From NCBI RefSeq assembly GCF_014212495.1, contig NZ_JACKZC010000005.1, forward strand, positions 186,001 to 250,000: DNA of 64,000 nt. Direction: 5' to 3'. A program made the translations under genes and the position numbers. The notes under the pieces are model-generated. The model was not told the DNA's origin, made no database searches, and saw nothing but the letters and a program-made list of their open reading frames with translations. Shown here one piece after another: positions 50,438-59,057 of this stretch. This DNA is from Pontibacter sp. Tf4 (lineage in GTDB: Bacteria; Bacteroidota; Bacteroidia; Cytophagales; Hymenobacteraceae). The number at the start of each line of letters is the position of its first letter. Positions within the stretch are counted from its first letter, which is position 1.

Positions 50438-50586
50438 GTTTCAGCCTTAAAAGGGAAACAGGTGCAATACCTGTGCTGTTCCCGCAACTGTGATCTTCAC
50501 CAAAGGGTTAGCCTAACCAGTGCCACTGTGCTTTGCATGGGAAGGCAGGCTGACTGAAGAGAGCCAGGAGACCTGCCAGTCCGGAC
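50438..50586 (+). promoter_or_regulatory. cobalamin (B12) riboswitch
   Basis: Conserved parts in order: AAGGGAAACAGGTGCAATACC, then TTCCCGCAACTGTGA, GCCACTG and the B12 box GAGAGCCAGGAGACCTGCC. These match the adenosylcobalamin-type aptamer. It controls the following BtuB-like receptor and BtuG-like lipoprotein genes, presumably turning them off when the vitamin is abundant. The 110 bases between aptamer and gene contain an ATGCTT/AAGCAT hairpin just before the start, a plausible switch of translation. Confidence 0.93.
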
Positions 50587-50696
50587 AAAATTTGTCGTAT
50601 GCTTTCGGGTAAAAAGCTGCACAGTTTCTGCCTTTCCGGGCTCCTACTGCTCAACACCTACCCTACAGCATGCTTCGGGATAAAAGCATTACGTGA

Positions 50697-52604
50697 GTGG
50701 TACTTCGTGTATTTCAGATCTTATTACTGGTGCTGGTGGCGCTGCCAACTATAGCGCAGCAGGACACAACAGCCTACGAGCTTCGCCCTGTGGACGTATT
50801 TGGCAAGCCCGCCGAAGTTTACGCTGCCGGCAGCCGTGTTACAACTATAGATAGCAGCTACCTGCAAATCTATAGCACCACTTCATTAGCCACTGCCCTG
50901 CAGGCCCGCACCCCTGTGTATTTTAAAAGCTATGGCGTTAGTGGTTTGTCCAGTGTTTCGTTCCGGGGTACTGGTGCGTCGCAAACAGCCGTTCTGTGGA
51001 ACGGGCTGAACATTGGCCTACCTACCCTGGGCCAGTCGGATTTCTCGACGCTGCCGGTGAGCGGAGTAGGCGAAATAGCAGTGCAGGCAGGCTCGGCGGG
51101 GGCTGTATATGGCAGCGGTGCCATTGGCGGAGCTATCCTTTTAAATTCTCCAAACTATAGCACCAAGGGTTTCGGACTGGACCTGCAGGAGGAAGCCGGA
51201 AGTTTTGGGCGGTATTTCAGCAATGGCCGCATCAGTTATGGAAATGATAAACTACAGGTGGGTATAGGCACTTACTACCGCTCTGCAGAAAACGATTTTA
51301 CTTACCAGGACCTCTCCCGCTTTGGCAAACCTGAACGGACCGAAGACCACGCCGCCCAGAAGCAATACGGTTTTACACAAGACCTGACCTGGAAACTATC
51401 TGCAAAAACGAGCATCGGGCTGCACAGTTGGTATACTATGGCCGACCGCGAACTGCAGGCTGCCATGGGTTCGGCACATAACAACGCTGCCCAAGAGGAT
51501 AAAAACCTGCGCCTGATGACGCACCTGAACCACCAGAGCCGCCTGGGGCAAACCGACATAAAACTGGCCTACTTCAAGGATTTTCTCAACTATAGTTCCA
51601 ACAGCGACTCCAGCTCTATTGCCAATGTAAAGACATACCAGTTGCAGGCCGAACAAACCTATACCAAAGGAACCAACTGGAGCCTGCGGGGGGGCATAAA
51701 CCTGCAGCATTTTGAGGCAGAGAACGATGGCTACGCCGGCACGCAAACAGAGAACAGGGCAGCTGTTTTCGCACTTTTCCGCTACGACCCTACCGCCACC
51801 TTAGACCTGAGCCTGAATTTGCGCCAGGCATTTGCAGAAGACTATAGCCCTGCCCCGACGCCGGCTTTCGGGTTTAACTGGAAGTTTTTTGAGCACGGCC
51901 GGCAACATCTGTACTTAAAAGGAAATGTATCCGGTAGTTACCGGGTGCCTACCCTCAACGACCGCTTCTGGGTAGGCGCCGGCAACCCCGACCTGAAACC
52001 TGAACAGGGCTGGAGCTACGAGAGTGGCCTGCGCCATTTGTTTATAGTTGGCAACACCCTGCTCCTCGAAACAGAAGCCACCGCCTACCACATGCTGATT
52101 GACGACTGGATACAATGGAGCCCGGATGGCACCGGACGCTGGCGCCCGGTAAACCTGCAGAAAGTACGCGCCATGGGCCTGGAACTAAGCCAGCAACTAT
52201 CAGCAACTATAGGCAATGTAAGGATCTCCGGCTCGGCAGGTTATACTTATACCACATCAGAGCAGGTGAAAGTGTACGAGGGCAACGGCGACCTGGGACG
52301 GCAACTGATGTATGTGCCCCGGCACAAAGGCGTGGCGGCAGCCGGCATTACCTATAAAAACTGGCAACTGCACACCGATGCAAACTATACCGGCCTGCGC
52401 TACACCAACAATTCCGAAAGCCATAGTTTAGACAGCTTTATTCTCTGGAACGCCGCACTCAGCAGGCAACTACAGTTTGGCCCGGCCCGGTTTATACTTA
52501 CCCTGCGCTCCGATAACCTGACCAGCGAAGTGTACCAGACCATGGCCTACCATGCCATGCCGCTCCGGAGCTACACATTCAGTTTACGCTTACTTATTCC
52601 TTAA
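50697..52604 (+). CDS. btuB: TonB-dependent cobalamin receptor (BtuB-like)
   Basis: A 635-residue outer-membrane receptor. The GTG start gives MVLRVFQILLLVLVALPTIA followed by Gln-Gln, a good signal peptide; an in-frame ATG upstream is cut off by a stop. A TonB-box-like start, a plug domain (SSVSFRGTGASQTAVLWNGL, GAVYGSGAIGGAILL) and a 22-strand type barrel follow, ending with the aromatic-rich MPLRSYTFSLRLLIP. Substrate is assigned from the riboswitch upstream and the BtuG-like gene 24 bases downstream. Confidence 0.9.
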   Translation: MVLRVFQILLLVLVALPTIAQQDTTAYELRPVDVFGKPAEVYAAGSRVTTIDSSYLQIYSTTSLATALQARTPVYFKSYGVSGLSSVSFRGTGASQTAVLWNGLNIGLPTLGQSDFSTLPVSGVGEIAVQAGSAGAVYGSGAIGGAILLNSPNYSTKGFGLDLQEEAGSFGRYFSNGRISYGNDKLQVGIGTYYRSAENDFTYQDLSRFGKPERTEDHAAQKQYGFTQDLTWKLSAKTSIGLHSWYTMADRELQAAMGSAHNNAAQEDKNLRLMTHLNHQSRLGQTDIKLAYFKDFLNYSSNSDSSSIANVKTYQLQAEQTYTKGTNWSLRGGINLQHFEAENDGYAGTQTENRAAVFALFRYDPTATLDLSLNLRQAFAEDYSPAPTPAFGFNWKFFEHGRQHLYLKGNVSGSYRVPTLNDRFWVGAGNPDLKPEQGWSYESGLRHLFIVGNTLLLETEATAYHMLIDDWIQWSPDGTGRWRPVNLQKVRAMGLELSQQLSATIGNVRISGSAGYTYTTSEQVKVYEGNGDLGRQLMYVPRHKGVAAAGITYKNWQLHTDANYTGLRYTNNSESHSLDSFILWNAALSRQLQFGPARFILTLRSDNLTSEVYQTMAYHAMPLRSYTFSLRLLIP

Positions 52605-52628
52605 CTATAATCATCTCTAAAAAATAAC

Positions 52629-53744
52629 ATGAAAAGAATACTCAGGCTCCGCAGCTTTTTTATGGCTGCCCTCCTATTTACAAGTACGCTTGCTTTTACC
52701 AGCTGCGACGAAACCGACGATGTAAGCCCTGAAATACACGACTCAAAAGTAAGAGGCCCTTACGACCAGAAAGGCGTTTTTATATTGAATGAAGGCAATT
52801 TCGGCACACCAAACGGGTCTGTTTCTTTCCTGAGCGACAGTGCAGGCCACCAGGTGAAGAACAACATTTTCAGCGCTGCCAATGAGAAACGCCCCCTTGG
52901 CGATGTGGTACAGAGCATGACGCTGCACGATACGCTGGCTTATATTGTAGCCAACAACAGCAACAAAATAGAAGTAGTAAATGCCTTCACGTTTAAAACG
53001 GTTGCTGTAGTAGAAGGCTTGCAGCAACCACGCTATTTCGCAGCGCTGGATGGCAACAAAGGTTATGTAACTGAGTGGGTAAGTTACGGCAGCAACGGCC
53101 GTGTATCGGTTATCGACCTGAAAACGAATGCGGTTCTGAAAACCATTACGGTAGGCGTAATGCCCGAGCAGCTGCTGATCGTGAACGGTAAACTATACGT
53201 AGCCAACAGCGGCGGCAACACCATTTCTATTATCAACACTACGACTGATGCCGTGGAGCGCACCATTCAAACTTCTGATGGTCCGGGCGAACTGGTGCAG
53301 GGCAAAGACCAGCACATCTGGGTACTGAGCGCCGGCAAAGTGGTGTATAAAGACGACTGGTCAGGAATTGATTACACTAAAACCACACCAGGCTCGCTTT
53401 CCAAACTCAACACTGCTACGGCTGCCATCGAGGCCACGTTTACATTCCCGGGCAACCAGAGCATCCCTAAAAACCTGACCATAAACGGCACCGGCGATAA
53501 GCTGTACTTCAATTACGAGAATAAGACTTTTGAGCAGCTGGTAACTGCAACCGGCCTCAGCAGCACTATTATCATTAATCGTGGGTTTTACGGCATGGAA
53601 GCTGATCCGGAAACCGGCAACATTTTCGGCTCCGACGAGAATGGCTTCTCAGGAGATGGCACTGTGTTTATTTACAGCCCGGCCGGCCAGAAACTGAATG
53701 AATTTAAGACGGGCATTGCCCCGAACGGCTTTGTTTTTAATTAA
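52629..53744 (+). CDS. BtuG-like surface lipoprotein (DUF5074/YncE-type beta-propeller)
   Basis: A 371-residue lipoprotein. The signal MKRILRLRSFFMAALLFTST leads to a lipobox ending TSC (Cys26), followed by acidic DETDDVSPE. The rest consists of propeller repeats such as IAVVNN..VEVVNAFTFKTV and LYVANSGGNTISIINTTTDA. In Bacteroides thetaiotaomicron BtuG proteins of this fold sit on top of BtuB and bind B12 very tightly; position behind the riboswitch and receptor makes the same role likely here. A terminator follows. Confidence 0.85.
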   Translation: MKRILRLRSFFMAALLFTSTLAFTSCDETDDVSPEIHDSKVRGPYDQKGVFILNEGNFGTPNGSVSFLSDSAGHQVKNNIFSAANEKRPLGDVVQSMTLHDTLAYIVANNSNKIEVVNAFTFKTVAVVEGLQQPRYFAALDGNKGYVTEWVSYGSNGRVSVIDLKTNAVLKTITVGVMPEQLLIVNGKLYVANSGGNTISIINTTTDAVERTIQTSDGPGELVQGKDQHIWVLSAGKVVYKDDWSGIDYTKTTPGSLSKLNTATAAIEATFTFPGNQSIPKNLTINGTGDKLYFNYENKTFEQLVTATGLSSTIIINRGFYGMEADPETGNIFGSDENGFSGDGTVFIYSPAGQKLNEFKTGIAPNGFVFN

Positions 53745-53772
53745 AAAGAGTGAACGTTGGTTAATTGGTAAG

Positions 53773-53801
53773 GCCGCTCCTGTATGGGAGCGGCTTTTTT
53801 T
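53773..53801 (+). terminator. terminator after the btuB-btuG unit
   Basis: An 8-bp GC-rich stem GCCGCTCC/GGAGCGGC around a six-base loop, then TTTTTTT. Confidence 0.9.
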
Positions 53802-53816
53802 ATGGGTATATGCTTA

Positions 53817-54098
53817 TTACTGATTATCTGTTTCGCCGCGCTTCTTGCCTTCTGTTTTACCATCGCCGGCATGCACGGCGCCTTCGGCATTGTCGTAGTA
53901 CTTATCTTCCAGGTTGGCGGTATCGGTATCTGCCGGGTATTCATCAGAGGTGTAGCCTTCGTTCAGAGAGCCTTCGTCTACGTGGTCACTGTCTTCCACA
54001 TTGGGTTCGCCGGGGCGCTGGCCGGTGTCGCAGGCAGTAAGCGTCATGCCACCAACAAAGGCAGCTAACAGTATCGTTTTAATTGGTTTGCTATTCAT
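53817..54098 (-). CDS. small acidic lipoprotein of unknown function
   Basis: A 93-residue protein. KTILLAAFVGGMTLTAC is a lipoprotein signal with a lipobox (Cys23). The mature part is Asp/Glu/Gly-rich and probably disordered (EDSDHVDEGSLNEGYTSDEY). It is convergent with btuG. I recognise no family. Confidence 0.7.
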   Translation of the reverse strand: MNSKPIKTILLAAFVGGMTLTACDTGQRPGEPNVEDSDHVDEGSLNEGYTSDEYPADTDTANLEDKYYDNAEGAVHAGDGKTEGKKRGETDNQ

Positions 54099-54213
54099 AG
54101 TTCTATCGTTCAGTTTAACATACCTTTTCTACGACCGCTGCCAATTTATAGTTAGTTACACCCCACGCGCCCAAAAACCGTATGAGCAGGTATACATACT
54201 ATAACCTGACGCT

Positions 54214-54378
54214 ATGAAACAGAACAAGCCCGTAGACCCAACCAAGGAAACCAGCAAAGACGACTCTTCTGATATCCGAAAAGTGAACAAGCAGGCTGCG
54301 CCACCACAGGCCAAAACCACCAGCAACAAGAGCAGCCAGCAGCGCGAAGATGAGGAAGCACAAAAAGGCCACTCATAA
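54214..54378 (+). CDS. 54-residue hydrophilic protein
   Basis: An ATG-started frame of 54 residues, starting MKQNKPVDPTKETSKDDSSD and ending EEAQKGHS. It is rich in Lys, Ser, Gln, Asp and Glu, with no hydrophobic segment. Its composition resembles the small disordered proteins at 47.2-48.0 kb. It lies in an otherwise empty region upstream of the DUF2798 gene. Support is the start, composition and position; I know no family. Confidence 0.5.
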   Translation: MKQNKPVDPTKETSKDDSSDIRKVNKQAAPPQAKTTSNKSSQQREDEEAQKGHS

Positions 54379-54431
54379 GTTGCCGAACTATAGTTGTCGG
54401 TTGTACCTTTGCAACTATAGTTTAACCACCC

Positions 54432-54659
54432 ATGAAAAAGGCGCTTATTTCTGCACAACTTAAAACCAAACTGCTGGTCATCCTGATCATCAGTATTTTG
54501 CTTGCGTCTGCCCTGGAGCTCTATACTTTCGGCATCCCTTCCGATTTTATAGTGCGGTGGTTCAATTCCTTTTTCGTTATTTTCACGATGGTCTCAGTAA
54601 CTGTGCTGGGCATTGTGCCTGCTATCAACTACGCCGTAAACAAAGCAGCCGGCAGGTAA
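54432..54659 (+). CDS. DUF2798 family small membrane protein
   Basis: A 75-residue inner-membrane protein with two hydrophobic helices, LLVILIISILLASALELYTF and FFVIFTMVSVTVLGIVPAIN, the pattern of DUF2798. Function unknown. A pair of CTATAG motifs precedes it (54386, 54413) and its stop codon is fused to another (54659). Confidence 0.75.
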   Translation: MKKALISAQLKTKLLVILIISILLASALELYTFGIPSDFIVRWFNSFFVIFTMVSVTVLGIVPAINYAVNKAAGR

Positions 54660-54840
54660 ACTATAGTTAAGCATCATTTTAGCACACGTTTCTGGCGCGG
54701 AAATTATTTCCGTGCCCACCTATAAAATCGAATCTCAGATTCGATCAACCCGAACCCGCCAACTATAGCCCACATCTAAACTATAGAACTGAACCCGCGG
54801 CTACCTGTAGCTGTTTCAAAACACTGTGCCATAAAATCTG

Positions 54841-54848
54841 TACTTTTG
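54841..54848 (+). promoter_or_regulatory. candidate promoter of the radical SAM gene (-7 element)
   Basis: TACTTTTG matches TAnnTTTG, 32 bases before the start codon of the radical SAM gene. A -33 TTG is not obvious. Confidence 0.5.
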
Positions 54849-54879
54849 CAGGGCAGGCTTATACTTTAATTTTTATACT

Positions 54880-57087
54880 TTGGAAACGACGCCCACCATA
54901 CTGCTTATTACCCCTCCGCTTACCCAGCTTAACACGCCTTACCCGGCCACAGCTTACCTGACCGGTTTTCTGCGCGGGCAAGGCTATAACGTGGCACAAG
55001 CCGACCTGGGCATTGAGCTGGTATTGCGTATGTTTTCCAAAGCAGGCCTTAAAAAAATATTTGCAGCCATCGAAGCCGGCGACTACGAGCTCTCGGATAA
55101 CAGTTTCCGGATACTGAAGCTGAAGCGTGAGTACCTGAACACGGTGGAACCAGTTATCCGTTTTCTGCAGAACAAGGATTTAACCCTCGCACAGCAGATC
55201 AGCTACAGCCGTTACTTACCCGAAGCCTCGCGTTTCGACCAGGTGGAGGATTTGGAGTACGCATTTGGCAGTATGGGCATTACGGACCGCGCACGTTACC
55301 TGGCTACGTTATATTTAGAGGACCTCGGCGACCTGATAAAAGAAACCGTTTGCCCTTACTTTGCTTTCAGTCGCTACGCCGAAAAGCTGGCTTTGTCAGC
55401 CACGTCGTTCGACCCGCTGGAAGAAGAGCTGCAGCAGGAGCCTAACCTGGTTGACCGGTTTTTGCTGGAGATACTGGACGAGCATCTGCAGAAAGTACAG
55501 CCAACTATAGTTGGTTTCTCTATTCCGTTTCCGGGCAATTTGTACGGTGGCCTAAGGCTGGCGCAGCATATCAAACAAAACTATCCCACTATAAAAACGG
55601 CCATGGGCGGCGGTTACCCCAACACCGAGCTCCGTGGACTGAAAGAGCCGCGCCTGTTCAAGTACATCGATTTTGTGACCTTAGATGATGGCGAAGGCCC
55701 GTGGTTAAAATTATTGGAACACCTGCAGGGCAAACGCGAAGCTGCTAACCTGCAACGCACTTTTCTGCTGCAAAACGGCGAAGTAACCTACATTAACAAC
55801 TGCACCGACCCCGATGTACCGCACACCGAAGTAGGTACCCCGGACTATAACGGCCTTCCTATAAAAGATTACCTGTCGGTGATTGATGTGGTGAACCCGA
55901 TGCACCGCCTGTGGAGCGATGGCCGCTGGAACAAACTGACCGTGGCGCACGGCTGCTACTGGAAACGCTGCTCCTTCTGCGACATTACCCTAGACTATAT
56001 CCGCCGTTACGACGTGGCTCCGGCTACGCTTTTGGTAGATAGAATTGAAGAAATAATTGCCCAGACCGGCCAGACCGGATTCCATTTTGTGGACGAAGCC
56101 GCGCCTCCTGCCCCACTCCGCGATATGGCTATAGAGCTGCTGCGCCGTGGCGTAAAAATAAGCTGGTGGGGAAATATCCGTTTCGAGAAGACCTTTACGC
56201 CGGACCTGTGCCGCTTGCTGGCCGAGTCGGGTTGCATTGCCGTTTCGGGTGGGTTGGAAGTGGCTTCTGATAGATTGCTGGCCCTGATGGAGAAAGGCGT
56301 AACTATAGCGCAGGTTGCCCGCGTTACCGACAGCTTTACGCAGGCCGGTATTATGGTGCACGCCTATTTAATGTACGGCTTCCCGACCCAAACCACCCAG
56401 GAAACTATAGACTCTTTGGAGGTAGTGCGCCAATTGTTCGAAAATAACGTGATCCAATCCGGTTACTGGCACCGCTTCAGCATGACGGCGCATAGCCCGA
56501 TCGGTAAAAATCCGGAGAAGTATGGCGTGGTAAAAGTGGGCCCTGAAGAAGGCGGCTTTGCCTACAACGACCTGTGGCACAACGACCCCAAAGGCACAGA
56601 CCATAGTTTGTTTGGGGCCGGCCTCAGCAAAGCGCTTTACAACTACATGCACAGCGTAGCCCTGGACGAGCCGCTCTCGTTCTGGTTCGATTTTAAAATC
56701 CCTACTACAACTATAAAACCCGACCTGATCAGCAGCGCCATTTCGCAGCCGCACCGCCCCGACAGCACCCGCATGAACGCCCGTGTACTATGGCTGGGCA
56801 GCATCCCGGAAATTGATTTTACCATGTATGCCAAGAAAGGCCAAACTATAGAGCGCTGCGAACTTACCTTCTACGAAAAAGGCGAAGACTTCCAGGTGAA
56901 AACAACCGCAACTATAGGCCAGTGGCTTTTTGATACAATAGAACGCGTGTCGCTGGAAAGCGAAGAGGCTTATAGTTTAAAACAACTGGCAGAAAGCTAC
57001 CCGGCAGACGCGCACCTGACCTTTGATGAGTTCCTGGCATCGCCGATCTGGTTTGAACTGCGCGAAAAAGGGCTACTGTTGCTGTAG
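54880..57087 (+). CDS. B12-binding-domain radical SAM protein
   Basis: A 735-residue protein that starts with TTG. An N-terminal cobalamin-binding-like domain (ILLITPPLTQLNTPYPATAY onward) is followed by the radical SAM domain with GCYWKRCSFCDI, about residues 351-362. The three cysteines are spaced C-x4-C-x2-C, one residue more than the common C-x3-C-x2-C. AMGGGYPNTELRGL and YLMYGFPTQTTQETIDSL are also typical of this class. No classical DxHxxG B12 ligand motif is apparent. The reaction is unknown. Six or more CTATAG copies lie inside the gene. Confidence 0.85.
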   Translation: METTPTILLITPPLTQLNTPYPATAYLTGFLRGQGYNVAQADLGIELVLRMFSKAGLKKIFAAIEAGDYELSDNSFRILKLKREYLNTVEPVIRFLQNKDLTLAQQISYSRYLPEASRFDQVEDLEYAFGSMGITDRARYLATLYLEDLGDLIKETVCPYFAFSRYAEKLALSATSFDPLEEELQQEPNLVDRFLLEILDEHLQKVQPTIVGFSIPFPGNLYGGLRLAQHIKQNYPTIKTAMGGGYPNTELRGLKEPRLFKYIDFVTLDDGEGPWLKLLEHLQGKREAANLQRTFLLQNGEVTYINNCTDPDVPHTEVGTPDYNGLPIKDYLSVIDVVNPMHRLWSDGRWNKLTVAHGCYWKRCSFCDITLDYIRRYDVAPATLLVDRIEEIIAQTGQTGFHFVDEAAPPAPLRDMAIELLRRGVKISWWGNIRFEKTFTPDLCRLLAESGCIAVSGGLEVASDRLLALMEKGVTIAQVARVTDSFTQAGIMVHAYLMYGFPTQTTQETIDSLEVVRQLFENNVIQSGYWHRFSMTAHSPIGKNPEKYGVVKVGPEEGGFAYNDLWHNDPKGTDHSLFGAGLSKALYNYMHSVALDEPLSFWFDFKIPTTTIKPDLISSAISQPHRPDSTRMNARVLWLGSIPEIDFTMYAKKGQTIERCELTFYEKGEDFQVKTTATIGQWLFDTIERVSLESEEAYSLKQLAESYPADAHLTFDEFLASPIWFELREKGLLLL

Positions 57088-57114
57088 CCCTTTCCGTGGT
57101 TATAGTTTGGTTAC

Positions 57115-58035
57115 TTAGTTTGCAGGTTTACCGGCGGGTGGCGTATACTCAATCCCCATCTGCTTCAGGTAGTCTTTTATAGGTTCCATTCCCATTTCAG
57201 CACGGCGCTTATCCAGGTTTGCTTCATCTTCTACTTTGTATAGTTCCCATTGTTTAGTGGTGTTGTTCATCGTTACCTGGCTGCCATAAAGCTGTGGCTT
57301 GTCATTATACATCAGGTAACGGTCTTCCATTAGCGCCAACTGGCTCTTCTCAGCTTCTCCTTTGGCAACAGCTTCACGCAGCAAGGGCAGGTATTTCCCC
57401 ATAACATCTTTTCCGGAGTGCTGAATTACCAGAAAAACAGCCTGACTTGCCTGCTGCCCTACCATGCTTTTGCCAGGCCAGCCATGTTTCTCAATAATAG
57501 CGATGATTTGTTTCTGATTTTCGGCATCCGTGTCCATCATTTGCTGCATTAGTACTTTTGTTTCCGGTGCATCCATGCCATGCTTATCGCGGGCGGCCAT
57601 AAACTCGCGGCGTATCTGCTGGTCTTTCTCATAAATCTGCTCCAGCTGTGCTTTCAGGGGTTTGTTATAGTTGGCTTCTGCTATATCGGCTTTGGCTTGT
57701 AGTTGCTTTACCATCGGTTCCCAGCGCTTGTCGGTGTGCAGGCTGCTCAGGTCGGTATCGCTTTTAAAGTGTGTAACGTTGGTCCAGCCTTTATCTATGG
57801 CTTTGCCGAGATGCGCAAACGCTTTGTCTTTGTTACCGGCCAGCGCCCACGAGCAGGCAGCATTATAGTGGTCGGAGCTGGAGCCCTTGCCGTCTGCCAG
57901 CACTTTGTCGTATAGTTCGCCGGAGGCTTTATATTCCTTGGCATTGTACTTGGCCATGGCGTCGGATGATGACTGGGCAAAAGCAGCCCCTCCCAGCAAA
58001 AACACCATCCCGACGCTGAGAATCAGTTTTTTCAT
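57115..58035 (-). CDS. secreted DUF6624 protein with TPR-like N-terminal part
   Basis: A 306-residue exported protein. MKKLILSVGMVFLLGGAAFA is a cleavable signal peptide. A TPR-like region follows (YKASGELYDKVLADGKGSSS, HYNAACSWALAGNKDKAFAH), then the DUF6624 block with IIEKHGWPGKSMVGQQASQA and the C-terminal RRAEMGMEPIKDYLKQMGI. The function of this family is unknown to me. It is convergent with the radical SAM gene. Confidence 0.85.
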   Translation of the reverse strand: MKKLILSVGMVFLLGGAAFAQSSSDAMAKYNAKEYKASGELYDKVLADGKGSSSDHYNAACSWALAGNKDKAFAHLGKAIDKGWTNVTHFKSDTDLSSLHTDKRWEPMVKQLQAKADIAEANYNKPLKAQLEQIYEKDQQIRREFMAARDKHGMDAPETKVLMQQMMDTDAENQKQIIAIIEKHGWPGKSMVGQQASQAVFLVIQHSGKDVMGKYLPLLREAVAKGEAEKSQLALMEDRYLMYNDKPQLYGSQVTMNNTTKQWELYKVEDEANLDKRRAEMGMEPIKDYLKQMGIEYTPPAGKPAN

Positions 58036-58233
58036 AGTTATAAAGGTTAGGTTACATCAATTTACCTTACTTCTGCTCTAAAAAGAAGAATTTATTGCAA
58101 AAATTACAGCCCCTTCCTTTGCCACAGTTATAAAAAGTATAATAAAAATCATTTTTCTGGCTAACGCAAGTCATGTTCTGCCATGCTTTTCTTGACCAGT
58201 TTTGTACTGTCTTAACACTTAACTATTTGTAGT

Positions 58234-58800
58234 ATGAAAAAGGTAACAATGGCCTTAGTTATAGCCGCAGGTGCTATGATGGCCTCTTGCAACTCATCGG
58301 GAGAACAGGCTACCACCACCGAGGCACAAAACGAAACAACAACTGAAGTACAAGCCTCAGCCGGACAGTCGGCGGTACAGGACGATGAGTCTCAGAAAAA
58401 CGTAGTGCAGGTAGCGGCTTCGTCTCCGGATCACACCACCCTGGTAACCGCTGTTAAAACAGCCGGCCTGGTGGACGTACTGACCAACGCTGGTCCGTTT
58501 ACCGTATTTGCTCCTACCAACGCCGCTTTTGAGCAGCTACCAGCCGGAACTGTAGAGAGCTTATTAACGGAAGAAAAACGCAGCGACCTGCGCAATATCC
58601 TGCAATACCACGTGTATGTAGGCGTAATGAATATAGATAGATTTGAGGATGGCCAGAGCTTAGGCCAGGTAAATGGCGGCCGTGTAACAATGGGCGTGAA
58701 AGATGGAAAAGTAACCGTAAACGGTGCTAACATCATAGCTTCTATCCCAACATCAAACGGCGTTATCCACGTAATTGATAAAGTACTTTTACCACAGTAG
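58234..58800 (+). CDS. fasciclin domain lipoprotein
   Basis: A 188-residue lipoprotein. MKKVTMALVIAAGAMMASC is the lipoprotein signal (Cys19). A Thr/Glu/Gln-rich linker of about 50 residues leads to one fasciclin domain with the conserved FTVFAPTNAAFEQLPAGT (H1), LQYHVYVG (YH) and GVIHVIDKVLLP (H2) motifs. Such proteins are linked to cell-surface adhesion. A -33-like TTTTG lies upstream, but its -7 is weak. Confidence 0.93.
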   Translation: MKKVTMALVIAAGAMMASCNSSGEQATTTEAQNETTTEVQASAGQSAVQDDESQKNVVQVAASSPDHTTLVTAVKTAGLVDVLTNAGPFTVFAPTNAAFEQLPAGTVESLLTEEKRSDLRNILQYHVYVGVMNIDRFEDGQSLGQVNGGRVTMGVKDGKVTVNGANIIASIPTSNGVIHVIDKVLLPQ

Positions 58801-58927
58801 AATATTTGTTTATAGTTGATCGCTTGCGACAAGGAAACGCAAAACCCACTACTGCCCTCACAGGATGAGAATCAGACATCATGCATGTCGTTTATAGCGC
58901 AGTAAGACAGATCAACAATTAAACAAA

Positions 58928-58963
58928 AAAAGGCGCCTATAGCTCAAACTATAGGTGCCTTTT
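58928..58963. terminator. bidirectional terminator containing CTATAG
   Basis: A 15-bp stem AAAAGGCGCCTATAG/CTATAGGTGCCTTTT (one G-U pair) with a six-base loop. The top of the stem is formed by two CTATAG motifs. It lies between the convergent fasciclin and uvrB genes. Confidence 0.85.
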
Positions 58964-59057
58964 CTTATTATAGCTGTACCGCAGCGGCGAAAAATAGTCC
59001 GTCTCTACGATTCTTTAACTCCTAAACTCTCTAACTCTTTAACTCCCGAACTATAGT

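Noticed and set aside
54156..54458. 100-codon minus-strand frame with hydrophobic residues
   Set aside because: It overlaps the 54-residue gene on the plus strand and the DUF2798 start; the plus-strand reading has better starts and composition, though neither is proven.
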